Origin: Erythroxylum novogranatense
Lineage: Eukaryota > Streptophyta > Magnoliopsida > Malpighiales > Erythroxylaceae
Direction: 5' to 3'
Length of the DNA: 64,000 nucleotides
Assembly: GCA_029891385.1 (NCBI GenBank)
Contig: CM057234.1
Location: forward strand, 26,212,350-26,276,349
Shown: positions 61,421-64,000 of the stretch, in pieces
How the letters are laid out: each line of letters opens with the position of its first letter
How positions within the stretch are numbered: position 1 is the stretch's first letter
The notes under the pieces: model-generated
What the model was told of the DNA's origin: nothing
The model's input: the letters and a program-made list of their open reading frames with translations, nothing else
Database searches by the model: none
Program-made: the position numbers and the translations under genes

Positions 61421-62100
61421 CATGGCCTTTTGTAGCCCCTTCTTCTCCAACCTAGCTTTAGCCCATGCATTAATTGCCAGGAAGGCCAATCTTTTGGACC
61501 AGAAGAAATTGGCCAATGACGAAGATCACGCTCTCGCTCCAGCCTTCAGAAGTTCGATCGGAGGAGTTAAGACCCTATCTTTCAGAACATTTTGATAGTG
61601 ATATAGAGCCCCTTTGTTATGTTATTTAGGGTTTAATTTATGCTATGACCCATCTGTCGTATTTTCGCCCATGTCTGTTGAGGACTCATTAATGCTTCTC
61701 TATAGGGAGCCTCGAAGGGCTTCTGTACCAAGAACTGGGTATTCATCTTTGGAGAGGGAGGCTTTCCCAATCTCTATAGTCGATGAAGGAGGACCCTCCA
61801 CTGAGACGAACACCATGGAGCTGCTATGGAGCTTGCGTGGGTAGCATTGAGATGAGTTCAAATTTGGAGGTGGTGCTCTTAACGCCTCTCGCAGATCTGG
61901 GCTCACGCTAGTAGATCTGGGTCACCCACGCCTCATGCCTCGAAAATCTAATGTCACCAATTTTTGATGAAATATTTCCCTCAGATTACTAATTGGGAAA
62001 AGGAGGGCATAGTCACCTGAACACCTGATCCTACTAGAGTATTCACTAACAAATCGTGTTATATAGCATTGCAGACAAAAGGTTAGACTCTACCTTGGTT
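61421..62100. other. Unassigned sequence between LINE fragments
   Basis: Moderately GC-rich, with short open frames on both strands (61614-61844 plus, 61906-61700 minus). On position it could be the 5' part of the LINE ORF1 on the minus strand, but I recognise no motif in it. Confidence 0.35.
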
Positions 62101-62690
62101 TAACCACCTATGTAAGAATTCCATGAATAAGAAAGTCCCAATATTTACCTGGTTAATTATTAAAAACAAGATCCATATACTAAGAATATATGGTTTGACT
62201 CATATGATCCAACAGGTGTGTTGTGTAAAGAAGTTGAAGAAGATCAGGAACACGTATTCTTTAAATACAAATGTTCCAAAGCAGTGTGGAGTAGAATTTT
62301 ACACTTGTTTACAAATAGTTGCTCTTCTTATGATTGGCTAACAACTCTAAATTGGATCACTTGAATTGCTAAGCTAAAGGTGCATCAACTTTTACAATAA
62401 TAATATACTCCTTGTGGAAAGAAAGAAACAAACAGATCTACAGAGTTGAGGAAGTAAACAAGCATTAAATAGTCAAAGATATCATCAATTGGATCAAATA
62501 CATTATGATTGCTAAAATTGTTCAACATACTTCATCTATAGGCATTAGGAATAACTGAATTATGTAATCCTAAATTATTATTTAGTCAGTTAGATCAGTA
62601 ATTTGTACTATCTTGAGAACTCATTGTAACTTTGTTATTGTTAATATAATTTTATTCAATTTCCAAAAAAATATTCTACTTTGACCGTGT
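62101..62690 (+). pseudogene. 3' end of a LINE (zinc finger region and tail)
   Basis: EHVFFKYKCSKAVWSRILHL at 62250-62310 matches the HlFf.C..a..vW..il pattern after LINE RT. Further on, LWKERNKQIYR (about 62413-62445) matches the IW.ERN.R.f box. The end at 62620-62690 (TTGTTATTGTTAATATAATTTTATTCAATTTCCAAAAAAA) is a typical plant LINE tail. Stops interrupt it. It is in the opposite orientation to the ORF1 remnant next to it, so the two are separate copies. Confidence 0.68.
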
Positions 62691-64000
62691 GATATGCAAC
62701 ATATTATATAGTTAATGTGTACTCATTTAAGAGGCTACATCCTCTAATAAATTAGCTTAAATATAAAATTATATATTGAACATGGTTGATATGTGAAAAT
62801 TATCTTTCCTTCCTCTCTAATAAAATGTAAATTCATTAACGTTACATAATCATTCAGTTAACCTTTGAAGTTTGAGAAAACTTTTTTTTTTCACGAATAC
62901 GTTAGCTATACAAATATTAGAAAAGAGGCCCATGAGTGTCTATTTCAAATTAGTTAAACCTCATTCTTTCCCCAAAAAAAGTTAATTGCTAATTTAAATA
63001 ATCTAAATGTAGTGACCTTAAATTGAAAAATATACAAAAGTTCATCTATTTTCATTAATAATTGATGTGGGGTGAAAGAAAATTTAGAACTTAACAAGTA
63101 TTTAATCTTATAATTTTATCATAATTTAGTGGATGCATATGATGAATGATTATGCATATGCTATGTTTTATGATATAGGACTTGTTTGGCAAATAGCTAA
63201 TCAACTATTTTTTTGTGGATTAAGATGTATTTAGCTATTTGACGACATCAAACAACCAATAATCATGTTTGATAATTAGCAGATTGGGTTGGCGAATTGA
63301 ACCCAATATATTGTTTTTGAAGACACTACTATGACCCTGTTTGAAAATCAGCAGATTACATTAGCTGTTAGCTATATCTATCAACGGATTAATATAACTG
63401 ATTTGACCATCAGAAACATCAATTGTTTATTTAAAGATATTTGATAAAATTAACTATTTAGTATTAGTTATTTATGTATAAAATGACTTACGAGGATATG
63501 ACTTAAAAAAAGATTTATTAGGACACAAGTATTAGTTGTTTATATTTTAATGTTTCTTTGAATATTCTCATAAGAATTTAGATAGAGCAAAAGAAGTCAA
63601 TACTATCATTTTCTCCAATGTCTTCTATCGAATCTTAAGAATATCGAAAGTCCTCTCAATACAACTTCTCAATGACAAATAAGCTAGATTTAAACTTCTC
63701 GAGATCCTTTTAGTTTTACACTAAGAAGGGCCAATTGAAGAACTTCATAGATCACTAAAATGTCACTAAAAATAAGCTTGAGAATGAGGTCGGTTGAATC
63801 ATGCCATGAGTTTTTCCTCAAATACAGCTCCAATGAGCTTAATATGAATTTAGGTCTATAAAAATGATATCAATTTAATTTCTAATTTAAGGAAATATAA
63901 TTTTTTATTATTTTAATTTTAATTTTAATTTTTTAAAATTTGAAAATTGAAACTATATTTTTAAATATTATATTAAAATATTTTTTTTGAAAAGACTGTT
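62691..64000. other. AT-rich intergenic DNA with MITE-like stretch
   Basis: No gene. At 63184, 63267 and 63339 three related blocks start GTTTG, followed by A/T and then TAGC or CAGC and AGATT or TAATC. They could be subterminal motifs of a hAT-like MITE, but no paired ends are visible. Confidence 0.4.

Overview
This is nuclear DNA from a flowering plant, very probably a eudicot. Two intact multi-exon host genes match plant families (protein RIK; serine carboxypeptidase-like 27), a third plant gene (EXO70) is broken, and most of the rest is layered plant transposable elements. A 160-bp repeat at 18201 resembles one I know from many eudicots including cucurbits; the species cannot be fixed from the sequence alone.

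Layout. 1-18360: an old Ty3/gypsy gag-protease remnant (minus strand) is split by a 16-kb Ty3/gypsy chromovirus-type element (814-16861, 3.4-kb LTRs, target duplication GCTAG). Its right LTR is itself split by a 4.3-kb insertion (10635-14960, duplication CTATA) that ends in a 720-bp foldback. 19339-26730: intact 12-exon RIK gene on the plus strand (609 codons, KH-type RNA-binding region). 27660-33575: decayed hAT transposon with a BED zinc finger, whose leader/intron holds 2.2 kb of pentanucleotide GAATT/GGATT repeat. 34955-38402: an EXO70 exocyst gene on the minus strand, killed by a stop codon, two 1-base indels and a gag-only LTR element; a second gag-only element lies just upstream of its start and carries a solo-LTR-like insertion in its own LTR.

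42427-53455: one old L1-type LINE copy (reverse transcriptase end, zinc-finger and RNase H regions, poly(A)-like tail) is split by an Ale/Retrofit-like Ty1/copia element (42795-47404, duplication GTGAC) and by a third gag-only element (47847-52457) whose long gag frame carries two zinc knuckles, a coiled coil, and a C-terminus that reads into the 3' LTR. 53794-57828: intact 8-exon SCPL27-like secreted serine carboxypeptidase on the minus strand (466 aa). 60150-62690: fragments of two LINEs. The remainder is AT-rich intergenic DNA.

The window shows no operon-like or pathway cluster. The host genes are independent; the main story is the ordered nesting of retroelements, provable by target-site duplications, and an unusual density of LTR elements that keep gag but lack pol.
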